This document shows, in pieces, positions 37,813-47,273 of a DNA stretch of 64,000 nt. The stretch is from a bacterium (lineage in GTDB: Bacteria > Pseudomonadota > Alphaproteobacteria > Rickettsiales > RI-342). Numbering within the stretch: the stretch's first letter is position 1; each line of letters begins with the position of its first letter. The position numbers and the translations under genes were made by a program. Under the pieces are notes generated by a model. That model was not told the DNA's origin and ran no database searches. It saw only the letters and a list, made by a program, of their open reading frames with translations. The stretch spans positions 1 to 64,000 of the forward strand of contig WGMV01000025.1 in the NCBI GenBank assembly GCA_016124905.1, read 5' to 3'.

Positions 37813-38772
37813 ATGTGGAACGCGCGCAGCCAGCACGCTGACGCGACTCACCCCAGCCTGCCGGGGCTGATGCAATGGCTGGCGCGCGGCCGCACCCTTT
37901 CCAACCAGTTGCGCGGCACGCCGATCGCCAGCCTCAGTATGGTGGGCGAAGCGCCCAGCCGCCGCCGTGGCCAGGGCATGATCTTTGATTCCGTGCGTGA
38001 ATATGCGCATGGCGACGACATTCGCCGCATGGACTGGAAGGTCACCGCCCGCACCGGTCGCGCCCATACCAAGCTTTACGTGGAAGAGCAGCAGCGTCTG
38101 GTCGTATTGCTGATCGATGCCACTGCGCCGATGCGCTTCGGCACGCGCGTGCAGTTCAAGCATGTGCTGGCAGGCAACATGGCCGCACTGGCAGCGGGGC
38201 TTGCCCTTGGACGCGGCAGCCTGGTGGGTGGCCTCATCTTGACCGATCAGGGCGGCATCGCCATCCCGCCGACACATGGCCCAAAGGCGGCCTACCGCAT
38301 CCTGCAAGCCCTGTCGGAAGGCAACATGAAACCGTCCATCAACATGCCCGGCAATTTGAGCGCCCAGTGCCAGGCCATCCTCACCCTGCCCTGGTTGCGC
38401 CAGGTGCATGCGCGCATCCTCTGGTGGTCGGATTTTCATCAGCACCAGGAAAAAGACGCCGACAACCTGCAACAGCAACTGGCCATCCTCGCCAGACGCC
38501 ACCGTCCCGTGCTGCTGGCCATCGACGACCCGGCGGATCAGCAATTGCCGCCGCTCTCCGCCCTGCCGCTGGAAGATGCAAGCGGCCGCCGCGTGAAGCT
38601 GAACACCGAAAGCCAGAAGCTTCAGCATAGCTACTCACAAATCTGGAAAGACCGCCGCGCCAGCCTGCAACGCATCGCGCAGCTGTGCGGCGTACCGCTC
38701 ATGGCAACCTCCACCACCACCGAGCTTGGCACCACGCCCATGCTCTGGCGCAAATTGGGAGAATGGCTGTGA
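37813..38772 (+). CDS. DUF58 domain protein of the Bat operon
   Basis: 319 aa. The DUF58 pattern is clear: GQGMIFDSVREYAHGDDIRR followed by MDWKVTARTGRAHTKLYVEE. After it comes a VWA-like segment (RLVVLLIDATAPMRFG) with an incomplete MIDAS motif. The protein is thought to work with MoxR in assembling or activating complexes, but the exact role is unknown. It starts 2 bp after moxR and its 3' end overlaps the DUF4381 gene by 10 bp. Confidence 0.93.
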   Translation: MWNARSQHADATHPSLPGLMQWLARGRTLSNQLRGTPIASLSMVGEAPSRRRGQGMIFDSVREYAHGDDIRRMDWKVTARTGRAHTKLYVEEQQRLVVLLIDATAPMRFGTRVQFKHVLAGNMAALAAGLALGRGSLVGGLILTDQGGIAIPPTHGPKAAYRILQALSEGNMKPSINMPGNLSAQCQAILTLPWLRQVHARILWWSDFHQHQEKDADNLQQQLAILARRHRPVLLAIDDPADQQLPPLSALPLEDASGRRVKLNTESQKLQHSYSQIWKDRRASLQRIAQLCGVPLMATSTTTELGTTPMLWRKLGEWL

Positions 38773-39299
38773 CGCATGACGAGGCCCTCGCCCAGCTGAA
38801 AGATATCAGCCCGATGGATGCAAGCTGGTGGCAGGCGCTGCTGGAATGGCTGATGATCATCGGCGGCGCGGCCATCATCCTTGGGCTCGTGCTCTTTCTC
38901 ACGCGGCTCATCTGGAAGGAAACCAGAAAACGCCAGCCCGTTATCGCGGTCAACGAACTGCGCCAGACGCTGGAAACGCTGGCCCGGCATGGCAACGTCA
39001 ACAAAGAAAACATCCTGCTGCTGATGGGCTGCCTCAAGATGCTGGCCATCCGTCAGGCCGGGCGCGATGCCGCCGCCGGGCTAGAGGGCGATGCCTGGCT
39101 CGCCTGGCTGGACGAACATGCGAAAAACGGCTTTGCGTGGCAACGAGACGGCGGCGAATTGCTGAAGCAGCTCTACCATCCCAATCCGCCTCCTTCTTCA
39201 TCTCAGCTATTGCAACAAGCCGCCAAAGCAGGGCTGGAATGGCTCACCCGCCTGGAAACCCCAGCGGATGCAAAAGGTAAAACCGATGCAAAACGCTAG
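38763..39299 (+). CDS. DUF4381 membrane protein of the Bat operon
   Basis: 178 aa. One membrane segment at about 27-48 (WLMIIGGAAIILGLVLFLTRL) separates a short N-terminus (THDEALAQLKDISPMDASWW) from a helical cytoplasmic domain. The WWQALLEW and ELRQTLETLARHGN segments match the DUF4381 pattern seen between DUF58 and VWA genes. The ATG at 38763 has GGGAGA just upstream; GTG at 38769 is a possible alternative. It overlaps batA by 14 bp. Confidence 0.87.
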   Translation: MAVTHDEALAQLKDISPMDASWWQALLEWLMIIGGAAIILGLVLFLTRLIWKETRKRQPVIAVNELRQTLETLARHGNVNKENILLLMGCLKMLAIRQAGRDAAAGLEGDAWLAWLDEHAKNGFAWQRDGGELLKQLYHPNPPPSSSQLLQQAAKAGLEWLTRLETPADAKGKTDAKR

Positions 39300-40362
39300 C
39301 TTCCATTTTGCATCACCCCTGCAAATAGCATGGCTGTTTATACCCCTGCTTATCTGGCTCGCCCATCGCTTTCTGTTCACGCAAAAAGGCAATGAACCCG
39401 AAAGCGGGACCTACCTCTATCACCCCGCCGCGGGCTGGCTGAAAATGCTGATGGAAAAAACGGGCGCCACCCCGCGTCGCGCGCAAACGAACTGGCGCTG
39501 GGTCTGGTGGTCATGCGTCTGGCTGTTTCTTACCCTCGCCCTCATGCAGCCGGAAATCCTCCGCAGTCAGACGCGCGTGAAAAGCGAGGGCATCGACCTG
39601 GTGCTGGCGACCGACCTTTCCCGTTCCATGTTGGCGCTGGATATGTCGAAGGACTGGCGCGACGCCGACAACCGCGTCACCCGCATGGAGGTGGTGCGCC
39701 AGGTGCTCTACCGCTTCGTGGCCGACCGCATGAAGGACCAGCCGGGCGATCGCCTGGGCCTCGTCTGGTTCGGCGAGAATGCCTATGTCGCAAGCCCGCT
39801 CACCAACGATGGTGATGCCGTGCTGGAAACGCTGGAAGACATGCAGGTGGGCCTGGTGGGCGATGCCACCGCCATCGGCGATGCCGTGGCCCTAAGTGTT
39901 AAAATGCTCAAAACCAGCAACGCCAAAAGCCGCGTCATCATTCTGCTGACGGATGGCGAAAACACCGCCGGTTCCATTCAACCGCTGGATGCGGCCAAAC
40001 TGGCGAAGGATTACGGCGTGCATTTCTATGCCATCGCCATCGGCAAAAGCGACAAGGTGCCCTTCCCGCAGGAAGGTCCCTTCGGCACCACGGTGATCGA
40101 AGCGGAAATGAAAGTGGATGTGGAAACGCTGAAAGAGATGGCCCGCATCACGCAGGGCAGCTTCTTCCGCGCGACCGAGCCCGACGTGCTGAAAGAGGTC
40201 TACAACCGCATCAACGCCATTGAGCGCACGGAAAGCGAAAGCACCGTGCTGATGCAGCATGAACCGCTTTTCCGCTGGCCGCTGGGCATGGCACTCGCCG
40301 CCATCATCATCCTGCTGCTGCCTCTGGCCAACCCCGTGCAACTGGTGAAACGCCATGGATGA
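39286..40362 (+). CDS. batA: VWA-domain membrane protein, BatA-like
   Basis: 358 aa. Membrane segments lie at both ends (WLFIPLLIWLAHRF near the N-terminus, WPLGMALAAIIILLLPLA at the C-terminus), with a VWA domain between. The MIDAS metal site is complete: LATDLSRSMLALDM (DxSxS), GDATAIGDAVAL (Thr) and ILLTDGENT (Asp). BatA-like proteins were first linked to aerotolerance in Bacteroides and interact with MoxR-type ATPases. The start at 39286 has AAGGT upstream; 39268 is also in frame. It overlaps the previous gene by 14 bp and batB by 8 bp. Confidence 0.92.
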   Translation: MQNASFHFASPLQIAWLFIPLLIWLAHRFLFTQKGNEPESGTYLYHPAAGWLKMLMEKTGATPRRAQTNWRWVWWSCVWLFLTLALMQPEILRSQTRVKSEGIDLVLATDLSRSMLALDMSKDWRDADNRVTRMEVVRQVLYRFVADRMKDQPGDRLGLVWFGENAYVASPLTNDGDAVLETLEDMQVGLVGDATAIGDAVALSVKMLKTSNAKSRVIILLTDGENTAGSIQPLDAAKLAKDYGVHFYAIAIGKSDKVPFPQEGPFGTTVIEAEMKVDVETLKEMARITQGSFFRATEPDVLKEVYNRINAIERTESESTVLMQHEPLFRWPLGMALAAIIILLLPLANPVQLVKRHG

Positions 40363-41440
40363 GCAGGGCTTTCATTTTGCGGAACCCAACTGGCTGCTGC
40401 TCGGCTTCATCCTGCTGCCGCTGCTCTGGTGGCTGGTGCGCCCGCGTGTGAAAAAGCCCACCCTGGCGGAAAGCTTCGCCGCCTATGCCGATGCACATCT
40501 GTTGCCGAAGCTGCTGCGCGGTGGCGGCGGACAGTCTCAGCACGACAGCTCCACCGCCTGGCCGCGTTGGCTCGTCCCTGCCCTCACGCAGCTGGGGGCC
40601 GTGCTCATGCTGCTTTCACTCGCAGGCCCGCGCTGGCAGCATGAGGACGTCCCCCTTGCCGCGCCGGATGCCGCTGTGATGCTGGTGGCGGATATCTCCC
40701 GCTCCATGCTCGCCGCCGACCTTAAACCCAGCCGCATCGACCGCCTGCGGCAGGAAGGCCTCGACCTTGCGAAACGTTTCACCAGCTTCGGCATTCAGAC
40801 GGGCCTGATCGCCTTCGCCGCCAGCGCCCACGGCCTTTCCCCGCTCACGCGCGATAACGAAACACTGAAAAGCCTCATCCAGAGCCTGACGCCCGACATC
40901 GTGCCGCTCCAGGGCAGCAACACCCCCGCCGCGCTGGAGCTGGCCGACAAACGCCTGCAGCAGATGGCCGCCAAGCACGGCTCCAGCAACCTGCACATCA
41001 TTTTGATGACCGATGGCGACTTGGCGGACACAAAAAATGGCACCGAACATGCGGTGGAAAAACTGACCGCCTTTGGCAAGGACCATATGCCCGTCATGCT
41101 GCATATCTTCCAGTTCGGCACCGGAGCAGGCGCGCCCATCCCCGATGGCGAAGGCTATTATGTGCAGGATGACAAAGGCGCGGCGCACATATCCAAAAGC
41201 GATGAGGCCTGGCTGAAGGAACTGGCGAAAAAAACCGGTGGCACCTGGGTGAACGCCACCTATGGGCGGGAGGACACGGACGCGCTTTTTGCCCCCATCA
41301 TGGCTGGTCTGAAAGGGACCGACCAGCATATGACCTGGCGCATGTGGAAAGAGGGCTATCCCTGGTTTCTCATCCCCGCTATGGCGGCCTTACTGGCTGC
41401 CTGGTGGTTGCGCCGCCTTGAAGCGGGAGAAATGCCATGA
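40355..41440 (+). CDS. batB: VWA-domain membrane protein, BatB-like
   Basis: 361 aa, paralogous to the preceding gene. Membrane segments at about 11-28 and 60-78 precede a VWA domain with MIDAS motif VADISRSMLAADL, Thr in QGSNTPAALELA, and LMTDGDLAD. A last helix (PWFLIPAMAALLAAWWL) ends the protein. Two VWA proteins side by side and a TPR gene after them define the batA-batB-batC order. It overlaps batC by 4 bp (ATGA). Confidence 0.92.
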   Translation: MDEQGFHFAEPNWLLLGFILLPLLWWLVRPRVKKPTLAESFAAYADAHLLPKLLRGGGGQSQHDSSTAWPRWLVPALTQLGAVLMLLSLAGPRWQHEDVPLAAPDAAVMLVADISRSMLAADLKPSRIDRLRQEGLDLAKRFTSFGIQTGLIAFAASAHGLSPLTRDNETLKSLIQSLTPDIVPLQGSNTPAALELADKRLQQMAAKHGSSNLHIILMTDGDLADTKNGTEHAVEKLTAFGKDHMPVMLHIFQFGTGAGAPIPDGEGYYVQDDKGAAHISKSDEAWLKELAKKTGGTWVNATYGREDTDALFAPIMAGLKGTDQHMTWRMWKEGYPWFLIPAMAALLAAWWLRRLEAGEMP

Positions 41441-42195
41441 AATATTTCTGGCCGCTGATCGCCACCATGCTCCCTGCGCTGGCCATCGCGGAAGAGCCCG
41501 CATCGCTGCGCGACGACATGAAAGGCCTCTCGCTCTACGAACACCGCGATTACAACGCGGCCGCCGAAGCCTTACACAACGACTACCGCAAGGGCGTGGC
41601 GCTTTACAAAGCCGGTAAATATGCCGAAGCCGCCGAGGCCTTTAAACAGGCCGCGCCAGAGGAAAAGCAACCCTTCCCCGCCCTCTACAACTGGGGCAAC
41701 AGCCAGTTCCAGCAGCACGACTATCAGGGCGCCATCAATGCCTACACTGCCGCCCTCGCCGCCAAGCCGAAAGACCCCGACGCCACCTACAACCTCGAAC
41801 TCGCCAAAAAAATGCTGCGGCAACAGCAGCAAAAGCAACAAGGCGGCGGCGGCGGGCAGGGAAAACCCAATGAACAGCAGGGCGGCGGCAGCGGCGAAGG
41901 CAAGCCGCAGGATGGAAAACCCGAGCAGGGCGAAGGCGGCTCCCCCTATAAACCCGAACAGGGCAACGAGGGCCAGCAGGCCGATTCCTCCCCCGGCGAG
42001 AAGCAGGGCGACAAGGACCAGCAGGGTAATCAGCAAAACGACCGCAAACCGGACGAGCAACCGCCCATGCCGTCGGATTACATCATGAACCAGCTCTCCA
42101 CCAACCCGGCGGAACTGGCAAAAAAACGCATGCAGATGGATGAGATGAACGACCGCCAGGCCCAGCGCAACAGCATGAAGTTGGACCCCTGGTAA
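41437..42195 (+). CDS. batC: TPR protein with low-complexity tail, BatC-like
   Basis: 252 aa. A signal peptide (MKYFWPLIATMLPALAIAEE) precedes about three TPR units (for example GVALYKAGKYAEAAEAFKQA and FPALYNWGNSQFQQHDYQGA). The C-terminal 110 residues are rich in Gln, Gly, Glu, Lys and Pro with no fold visible, ending NDRQAQRNSMKLDPW. This matches BatC-type periplasmic TPR proteins that complete Bat operons. The BatD gene often found next is missing; the following genes are on the other strand. Confidence 0.9.
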   Translation: MKYFWPLIATMLPALAIAEEPASLRDDMKGLSLYEHRDYNAAAEALHNDYRKGVALYKAGKYAEAAEAFKQAAPEEKQPFPALYNWGNSQFQQHDYQGAINAYTAALAAKPKDPDATYNLELAKKMLRQQQQKQQGGGGGQGKPNEQQGGGSGEGKPQDGKPEQGEGGSPYKPEQGNEGQQADSSPGEKQGDKDQQGNQQNDRKPDEQPPMPSDYIMNQLSTNPAELAKKRMQMDEMNDRQAQRNSMKLDPW

Positions 42196-42198
42196 ACG

Positions 42199-42438
42199 CT
42201 AAAGCGTTTCTATTCTGACAAGCTTGGTACGCCCCGCATGCCCGCGCTCAATCTCGACATGCTGCTTCGATACGTTAAAATACTCCGCCAATAGCTTGAT
42301 AACGGCATCATTCGCTTTGCCGCCCTCCGGCTGCGCATTGACTTTCACCTTCATGTTAAATCGGCCGTCCTCTTCCCGCTCTTCAAGCACTTCATCCCGT
42401 TTCGCGTTGGGAATGACCTTGACGGTAATCCGCCTCAC
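42199..42438 (-). CDS. DUF167/YggU family protein
   Basis: 79 aa from a GTG start at 42438. The family pattern is clear: KVIPNAKRDEV, MKVKVNAQPEGGKANDAVIK and IERGHAGRTKLVRI. The biochemical role of DUF167 (UPF0235) is unknown; the genes are often near yggT. Its GTG overlaps the stop of a newly noted 40-codon gene (GTGA), so the two are probably translated together. It is convergent with batC, 3 bp away. Confidence 0.9.
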   Translation of the reverse strand: MRRITVKVIPNAKRDEVLEEREEDGRFNMKVKVNAQPEGGKANDAVIKLLAEYFNVSKQHVEIERGHAGRTKLVRIETL

Positions 42439-42557
42439 TGCTGGGGCGGCAATTGCTTGTTCTCAACCTTCACAGGCTGCACCTTGCGCTCCTGATGCAT
42501 GCACCAGTAAAAACCGATGATGCTGACCAGGATGGAAAGGCTGGTGATGGCGGCCAT
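42435..42557 (-). CDS. 40-aa single-pass membrane protein, not a known family
   Basis: A small gene with sequence MAAITSLSILVSIIGFYWCM followed by HQERKVQPVKVENKQLPPQQ. One membrane helix (about residues 3-19) is followed by a basic, Gln/Pro-rich tail. GAGG lies about 5 nt before the ATG. Its TGA overlaps the GTG of the DUF167 gene, which supports real translation. No function can be assigned. Confidence 0.6.
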   Translation of the reverse strand: MAAITSLSILVSIIGFYWCMHQERKVQPVKVENKQLPPQQ

Positions 42558-42677
42558 GAGTGCCTCGGGGGTTTAAACGTATCGGATGCGTGAAATTTCA
42601 GGATAACCCTAATTCCTGACCGAATGGTTAAAATTTTAGCCAAACATCAAAAATCCATAAGAATCGCGCCAGAGCCG

Positions 42678-42705
42678 TTGCAATCGAGGAAAACTCTTTT
42701 ATGGT
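42678..42705 (+). promoter_or_regulatory. Candidate promoter for sucCD
   Basis: TTGCAA (42678-42683), 16 bp, TATGGT (42700-42705), 36 bp before the sucC start. Each box matches four of six consensus positions. No other feature is seen in the 42558-42741 gap. Confidence 0.35.
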
Positions 42706-42741
42706 GCAAGGCATCATAAAATAACGTGAGGGAATCTTCCC

Positions 42742-43920
<1,179 letters not shown>

Positions 43921-43948
43921 TTTAGAAAATTCATAAGGATACACACAC

Positions 43949-44824
43949 ATGGCCATTCTCATCGACAAATCCACCAAGGTCATCTGCCAGGGCTTCACCG
44001 GCAAGGAAGGCACCTTCCACTCCGAGCAGGCCGTTGCCTATGGCACCCAGATGGTCGGCGGCGTGACCCCGGGCAAGGGCGGCACCAGCCACCTCGGCCT
44101 GCCCGTGTTCGACACCGTGCACGAAGCCAAAGCCAAGACCAATTGCGATGCCTCTGTCATCTACGTTCCGCCTCCCTTCGCGGCCGATGCCATTCTGGAA
44201 GCCATCGATGCCAAAGTTCCCCTCATCATCTGCATCACCGAGGGCATCCCCGTGCTGGACATGGTGAAGGTGAAAAAGGCGCTTTCAGGCTCTTCCAGCC
44301 GCCTGGTCGGCCCCAACTGCCCGGGCGTTATCACGCCGGATGCCTGCAAAATCGGCATCATGCCGGGCCACATCCACAAGCGCGGCCGCATCGGCATCGT
44401 CTCCCGCTCAGGCACGCTGACCTATGAAGCCGTGGCACAGACAACGGCTGCAGGCCTTGGCCAGTCCACCTGCGTGGGCATTGGTGGCGACCCGGTCAAC
44501 GGCACCAACTTCACCGATGTGCTCGGCCTCTTCCTCAATGACGATGAGACCGATGCCATCATCATGATCGGCGAAATCGGCGGCGATGCGGAAGAGAATG
44601 CCGCCCATTACCTGAAGAACGCCAAGAAGAAAAAGCCCGTTGTCGGCTTCATCGCCGGCCGCACGGCCCCCCCGGGCAAGCGCATGGGCCATGCCGGCGC
44701 CATCATTGCCGGCGGCAAAGGCGGTGCGGAAGACAAGATCGAAGCCATGCGCTCCGCAGGCGTGGTCGTGTCCGACTCCCCCGCGGCCCTCGGCAAGACC
44801 ATGAAGGAACTGCTTGCGGCGTAA
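43949..44824 (+). CDS. sucD: Succinyl-CoA ligase alpha subunit
   Basis: 291 aa. SucD carries the phosphohistidine and binds CoA. The CoA-binding Rossmann domain starts [20 protein letters not shown] and has GVTPGKGG and [12 protein letters not shown]. The active-site His is in [37 protein letters not shown] and [14 protein letters not shown] are also conserved. AAGGAT lies about 9 nt upstream. A terminator follows 23 bp after the stop. Confidence 0.97.
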   Translation: MAILIDKSTKVICQGFTGKEGTFHSEQAVAYGTQMVGGVTPGKGGTSHLGLPVFDTVHEAKAKTNCDASVIYVPPPFAADAILEAIDAKVPLIICITEGIPVLDMVKVKKALSGSSSRLVGPNCPGVITPDACKIGIMPGHIHKRGRIGIVSRSGTLTYEAVAQTTAAGLGQSTCVGIGGDPVNGTNFTDVLGLFLNDDETDAIIMIGEIGGDAEENAAHYLKNAKKKKPVVGFIAGRTAPPGKRMGHAGAIIAGGKGGAEDKIEAMRSAGVVVSDSPAALGKTMKELLAA

Positions 44825-44847
44825 TCGTGCTGCAATAATAATGGATT

Positions 44848-44881
44848 AGGCTTCCATCCATAACGGGTGGAAGCCTTTTTC
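44848..44881 (+). terminator. Intrinsic terminator after sucCD
   Basis: AGGCTTCCATCC (44848-44859), ATAAC loop, GGGTGGAAGCCT (44865-44876) with one T-G wobble, then T5. The stem is 12 bp. Confidence 0.9.
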
Positions 44882-44907
44882 GTTTCCTCCATCAAAGGGA
44901 GCAGAAA

Positions 44908-45213
44908 ATGACCATTTCCGATGCACTCTTCACGCAGCTTACACAGAATCGCGATACGAGCTTGAGCAACGTGGACGCCTCTTCCGAAGTGATGCAAATG
45001 GCTTCGCACATGCAAGCCTTGCGGAATGACTGCCATACCCAGATCATGACTGCGGATGAAACGCTGCTGATTCAGGTCGAAGCAGAAGCTGGTTTGCCTA
45101 GCACCCATACCTATAATAAGTTCACCGATCGGTTTTACCTTCAAATCCCCAACAGCATCTTCACCGACGAACAGTTCCAGGCCGTCATGAACGGCTACTG
45201 CATGGAATTTTAG
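44908..45213 (+). CDS. Small unknown protein
   Basis: 101 aa; not recognised. AAAGGGAG lies about 7 nt before the ATG, a strong ribosome binding site. The protein is acidic and polar with Met/Gln/Thr-rich helices (VMQMASHMQALRNDCHTQIM) and a C-terminal segment YLQIPNSIFTDEQFQAVMNG. No signal peptide or membrane segment. It stands alone after the sucCD terminator and is convergent with another small unknown gene 17 bp away. Confidence 0.7.
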   Translation: MTISDALFTQLTQNRDTSLSNVDASSEVMQMASHMQALRNDCHTQIMTADETLLIQVEAEAGLPSTHTYNKFTDRFYLQIPNSIFTDEQFQAVMNGYCMEF

Positions 45214-45230
45214 CGCCAGCGGGGTTCCGG

Positions 45231-45638
45231 TTATTTGCCTTTGCCGAGGTTTTTGGCGGCTTCCGCAATCACATCATCCACAATATACACATCATACAGC
45301 GGGTCTTTGGCCAGCAGCGTAGTGTCGAAATAGGCGGACAGGGTCGAACGCTCGCTCGCAGGCCGGCTGTCGCGGTCATCCACCCCTTCGCCGCGCGTAC
45401 TGACATCCAGCGCGATATCCTTAGCCAGCCGCCCGACTTCCGCCGCCAATTCTTTCATAAGCAAAATAACGGCGCGCGCATCCTCTGAATAATCGGAGGG
45501 GAAATATTCATGACTGGCGGCGATATGAACATGGTTCTCCTGATCGCGCTCAATATGTACGTCGCCTTTCAGGCGAATGCCGCGCTTACGAAACAGGTTG
45601 GCAACTGCTTGCTCTGCTTGTTCGAATAGTTCGCTCAT
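45231..45638 (-). CDS. Small unknown acidic protein
   Basis: 135 aa; not recognised. The ATG at 45638 has GGGAGG 6 nt upstream, better than an in-frame ATG at 45659. The first helix MSELFEQAEQAVANLFRKRG leads to a basic strand (IRLKGDVHIERDQENHVHIA) and a helix (ARAVILLMKELAAEVGRLAK). The C-terminus YDVYIVDDVIAEAAKNLGKG is acidic then basic. No export signal. It is divergent from the EamA transporter gene with a 52-bp gap. Confidence 0.72.
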   Translation of the reverse strand: MSELFEQAEQAVANLFRKRGIRLKGDVHIERDQENHVHIAASHEYFPSDYSEDARAVILLMKELAAEVGRLAKDIALDVSTRGEGVDDRDSRPASERSTLSAYFDTTLLAKDPLYDVYIVDDVIAEAAKNLGKGK

Positions 45639-45690
45639 GCCATACCTCCCATGATGCATAAATATTATCCGGCATAAATGTTGCTTTTAG

Positions 45691-46566
45691 ATGAAACCCA
45701 TTGATTATCTTGGCTGTATACTGGTCGCCGCCCTCTGGGGCGGCAATTTCGTGGCGGCCAAGATCGCCATGGCCCATTACCCGCCCATCATGTATGCCAC
45801 CATCCGTTTTGGCGGAGTTGCCTTGATGCTGGCCCCTTTCATGCGCTGGCCGGATAAAAAACGCTGGAAGGACCTCAACCTCTTCGCCCTCACCCTCGGC
45901 ACACTTTATTTCCCCTTCACCTTCAAGGCCATCAACATGGGGCTGGACCTGCCCACCGCCATCCTTACCTCGCAGATGGGCGTGCCCTTTTCCTGCGTCA
46001 TGGGCGTGGTGCTGCTGAAGGATAAGCTCGGCCCCTGGCGCAGCATGGGGCTGATGATCGCCTTCATCGGCCTGCTGGTCATTGCCGGTTCACCCAATTT
46101 GCGGGAGCACATGCTGGCCTTCTGGTTCATGCTCATCGGCGCCTTTTTCTGGAGCCTCTCCAACATCTACATCAAGCGCTTCAATGATATGAAAATATAC
46201 AACGTCCTCGGCTGGGCCTGCCTGCTGAGCGCGCCACAACTACTTGTTCTTTCTCTGATTTTTGAGGATAATGCGCTGGAAAGCCTGAAAACCACACCCT
46301 TTGCCCCTGCCATGGGCATGCTCTATTCCATCGTCGGCTCCACGGTGATCGCTTACGGCCTGTGGTATCGCCTGCTCAGCAAGCACAAGGTCAACCAGGT
46401 GGTGCCCTTCTCGCTGCTCGTGCCGTTTTTCGGCATCTCCGCGGGCGTGATCATGCTGAACGAGCCGCTGACGCTCAACACCATCATCGGCGGGCTCATC
46501 ACGTTGGCGGGTGTGGGCACCATCGTCATCCGCAAACCCAAAATGTTCAGGCAGCAGGAACCATGA
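45691..46566 (+). CDS. EamA (DMT superfamily) transporter
   Basis: 291 aa with about ten hydrophobic segments in two EamA repeats. The first repeat starts LGCILVAALWGGNFVAAKIA and ends with LTSQMGVPFSCVMGVVLLKD; the second ends with PFFGISAGVIMLNEPLTLNT. DMT exporters move amino acids or other small metabolites, and the substrate cannot be read from sequence. It overlaps the amidase gene start (ATGA), suggesting coupled expression. Confidence 0.93.
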   Translation: MKPIDYLGCILVAALWGGNFVAAKIAMAHYPPIMYATIRFGGVALMLAPFMRWPDKKRWKDLNLFALTLGTLYFPFTFKAINMGLDLPTAILTSQMGVPFSCVMGVVLLKDKLGPWRSMGLMIAFIGLLVIAGSPNLREHMLAFWFMLIGAFFWSLSNIYIKRFNDMKIYNVLGWACLLSAPQLLVLSLIFEDNALESLKTTPFAPAMGMLYSIVGSTVIAYGLWYRLLSKHKVNQVVPFSLLVPFFGISAGVIMLNEPLTLNTIIGGLITLAGVGTIVIRKPKMFRQQEP

Positions 46567-47273
46567 TGATTCTGCATTCTCCCAACCGTGACGACCGCAG
46601 TGAGGAAGCCTCCATCACCATGCTCGTGCTGCACTACACCGGCATGAAAACGGCGCAGGAGGCCATCGACCGCCTGTGCGACCGCGAGGCCAAGGTCAGC
46701 GCGCATTACGTGGTGGATGAGGATGGCAGCACCTACCAGCTGGTGCCGGAGGAAGACCGCGCCTGGCACGCGGGCAAAAGCCACTGGCGCGGGCATGAGC
46801 GCATCAATGACTGGTCCATCGGTATCGAGATCGTCAATCCGGGCCACGAATTTGGCTACCGCCCCTTCCCCGATGCCCAGATGCATGCCGTCAAGGACCT
46901 GAGCCTTGCCATCATCAAGCGCCATCACATCGCCGCGCGCAACGTCATCGCCCACAGCGACATCGCGCCCGACCGAAAGGAGGACCCCGGCGAACTGTTC
47001 GACTGGGCCTGGCTGGCCGAATGCGGCGTCGGCCTCTGGCCAGGCGTGACACCGGATAAACGTGAAGGTTGGGAAAGCACGCCGGACTCCATCCGCGTTC
47101 TGCAAATCCGCCTGAAGACATACGGTTATGGTGTGGAGGCAACCGGCGAACTCGACGACACCACCATGCAGGTCATCACCGCCTTCCAGCGTCATTTCCG
47201 CCAGAACCTCCTCACCGGCATGTGGGACGGCGATTGCGACTGGCGCCTCAACCGACTGCTGGAACTCGCCTAG
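46563..47273 (+). CDS. AmpD-like N-acetylmuramoyl-L-alanine amidase with peptidoglycan-binding domain
   Basis: 236 aa. The amidase_2 domain (about 5-145) has TMLVLHYTGMKTAQEAIDRL (zinc His), HYVVDEDGSTYQLVPEEDRA, WHAGKSHWRG, NDWSIGIEIVNPG (catalytic Glu) and IAHSDIAPDRKEDPGELFDW (second His and Asp ligands). A C-terminal peptidoglycan-binding_1 domain is at about 175-232 (IRVLQIRLKTYGYGVEATGE). No signal peptide, so it probably acts on recycled muropeptides in the cytoplasm, as AmpD does. Its TAG stop shares the palindrome CTAG (47270-47273) with the stop of the convergent aminopeptidase gene. Confidence 0.92.
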   Translation: MMILHSPNRDDRSEEASITMLVLHYTGMKTAQEAIDRLCDREAKVSAHYVVDEDGSTYQLVPEEDRAWHAGKSHWRGHERINDWSIGIEIVNPGHEFGYRPFPDAQMHAVKDLSLAIIKRHHIAARNVIAHSDIAPDRKEDPGELFDWAWLAECGVGLWPGVTPDKREGWESTPDSIRVLQIRLKTYGYGVEATGELDDTTMQVITAFQRHFRQNLLTGMWDGDCDWRLNRLLELA

